Assembly (NCBI GenBank): GCA_038522735.1
Contig: JBCBJX010000044.1
Coordinates: forward strand, 1-23,047
Direction: 5' to 3'
DNA from: JBCBJX01 sp038522735
Lineage (GTDB): Bacteria; Pseudomonadota; Alphaproteobacteria; Caulobacterales; Parvularculaceae
DNA length: 23,047 bases
A program made the translations under genes and the position numbers. Numbering within the stretch: the stretch's first letter is position 1; each line of letters begins with the position of its first letter. The notes below the pieces were generated by a model. That model was not told where the DNA came from. It did not search any database and worked only from the letters and a program-made list of their open reading frames with translations. Below, piece by piece: positions 22,362 through 23,047 of this stretch.

Positions 22362-22951
22362 GCGCGGGAATCCAGAAACTCGCCCCTGAGCGGCCGGGCC
22401 GCGCCGCTGCGGAGGACGCCGTCCGCACCCTCCTCGCCTATATCGGCGAGAACCCAGCCCGCGAAGGGCTCGTCGACACGCCGCGCCGGGTGATCGACGC
22501 CTATGAGGAGTGGTTCGAGGGGTATGCTGAAGACCCGGTCGCCATTCTGTCCCGCACCTTCGAGGAGGTGGAGGGCTATGACGACATCGTCCTGATGAAG
22601 GACATCCGCCTCGAGAGCCATTGCGAGCACCACATCGCGCCGATCATCGGCCGCGCCCACGTCGCCTATCTGCCGGCGGGCCGGGTCGTCGGCATCTCCA
22701 AGCTCGCCCGCCTCGTCGACGCCTACTGCAAGCGCCTGCAGAGTCAGGAAATCCTGACGAACCAGATCGCGAACGCGATCGAGGAGGCGCTGCAGCCCCG
22801 CGGCGTCGCCGTGCTCATCGAGGCCGAGCACCAGTGCATTACCACCCGCGGCATCGGCAAGCAGGGCGTCTCCTGCGTCACCCGCGCCTTTACCGGTGCG
22901 TTCAAGGACGATCCGCACCTGGAGGACCGGTTCTTTAAACTGGTGCGATGA
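22358..22951 (+). CDS. folE: GTP cyclohydrolase I
   Basis: Converts GTP to 7,8-dihydroneopterin triphosphate for folate (and possibly queuosine-type) pathways. 197 aa. Seen: the zinc and active-site block ESHCEHHIAPIIGRAHVAY, VGISKLARLVDAYCKRLQSQE (in parts: GISKLARLVD, RLQSQE), LTNQIANAIEEAL, and the second zinc Cys with EHQCITTRGIGK. This is clearly type I, not the RibA type II enzyme that feeds riboflavin. The ATG overlaps the ribH stop as ATGA, with GAGGAGA upstream, so it belongs to the FMN-controlled transcript. Its presence there links folate to flavin gene expression. It is followed by a strong terminator. Confidence 0.96.
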   Translation: MSAGIQKLAPERPGRAAAEDAVRTLLAYIGENPAREGLVDTPRRVIDAYEEWFEGYAEDPVAILSRTFEEVEGYDDIVLMKDIRLESHCEHHIAPIIGRAHVAYLPAGRVVGISKLARLVDAYCKRLQSQEILTNQIANAIEEALQPRGVAVLIEAEHQCITTRGIGKQGVSCVTRAFTGAFKDDPHLEDRFFKLVR

Positions 22952-22985
22952 GCGGCCTTCGCCTCGAACCCCTCGCCGGAACCTG

Positions 22986-23020
22986 AAAGCCCGCGCCCTT
23001 CGGCGCGGGCTTTTCCTGTT
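22986..23020 (+). terminator. intrinsic terminator of the riboflavin-folE operon
   Basis: GCCCGCGCC (22989-22997), loop CTTC, GGCGCGGGC (23002-23010) is a perfect 9-bp GC stem, extended to 12 bp by flanking AAA/TTT. TTTTCCTGTT follows (23011-23020). It lies 35 bases after the folE stop. The AAA before the stem could let it act weakly on the other strand too. The remaining 27 bases of the window show no gene. Confidence 0.92.
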
Positions 23021-23047
23021 CGCAGCCGTTCTGTGCGGAACGAAAAA

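Noticed and set aside
23028..23041. GTTC-TGTGCG-GAAC followed by GAAAAA at the window end
   Set aside because: Four-pair stem, no T-run on +, and the context is cut off by the window edge.
1..23047. Mobile elements, CRISPR arrays, toxin-antitoxin or phage-defence genes
   Set aside because: No direct-repeat arrays, transposase, integrase or defence motifs were found; base use is even across the window.

Overview
The window looks like ordinary chromosome from a GC-rich Gram-negative bacterium, most likely an alphaproteobacterium. The evidence is the LPS genes (kdsB, lpxR), a MetH split to its homocysteine half, proteobacterial ArgE, outer-membrane-type proteins, and tight GTGA/ATGA/TGATG gene overlaps. 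A marine Parvularculales or Caulobacterales relative is a guess. I see no rRNA, tRNA, CRISPR, insertion sequence or prophage gene. Twenty protein genes plus one candidate leader-peptide ORF cover nearly everything, and no intergenic stretch without an annotated signal exceeds about 180 bases.

Layout. 1-1785: 3' part of a DUF5916 surface/outer-membrane protein. 1796-3980 (minus): a translationally coupled galE > vanZ-like > kdsB operon for envelope sugars. 4080-4838: PP2A-like phosphoesterase. 4824-6038 (minus): a degenerate C-methyltransferase-like protein. 6111-9003 (minus): metH homocysteine domain > YceI lipoprotein > argE, headed by a promoter with a palindromic operator inside it. 9132-9770: YfcG-type glutathione transferase, divergent from metH. 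9775-11834 (minus): tandem FKBP lipoprotein, a terminator, then a twin-PAN exported protein. 12051-14586: the polyamine cluster ornithine decarboxylase > speD > speE. 14639-16093: unknown four-helix membrane protein. 16098-17300 (minus): LpxR-like lipid A deacylase. 17477-18061: exported MsrA. 18066-19112 (minus): agmatine deiminase. 19146-23020: riboflavin operon with FMN riboswitch, ribD-ribE-ribB-ribH-folE, closed by a strong terminator.

How the genes connect. Ornithine decarboxylase, SpeD and SpeE together make spermidine from ornithine and S-adenosylmethionine. MetH contributes to methionine/SAM supply, and AguA could give a second putrescine route from agmatine. The rib genes give the lumazine and flavin steps but not GTP cyclohydrolase II; FolE (cyclohydrolase I) ends the operon instead.

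Most interesting signals: (1) an 18-codon leader ORF inside a strong hairpin that buries the Shine-Dalgarno of ornithine decarboxylase and stops one base before its ATG; (2) a readable two-state expression platform for the FMN riboswitch; (3) overlapping ATAAAGA palindromes exactly between the -35 and -10 of metH; (4) a GalE with Asn at the catalytic Lys of YxxxK, and a RibB with Gln at a position where E. coli RibB has its metal-binding His. All family calls are from reading the sequence; no database search was run.
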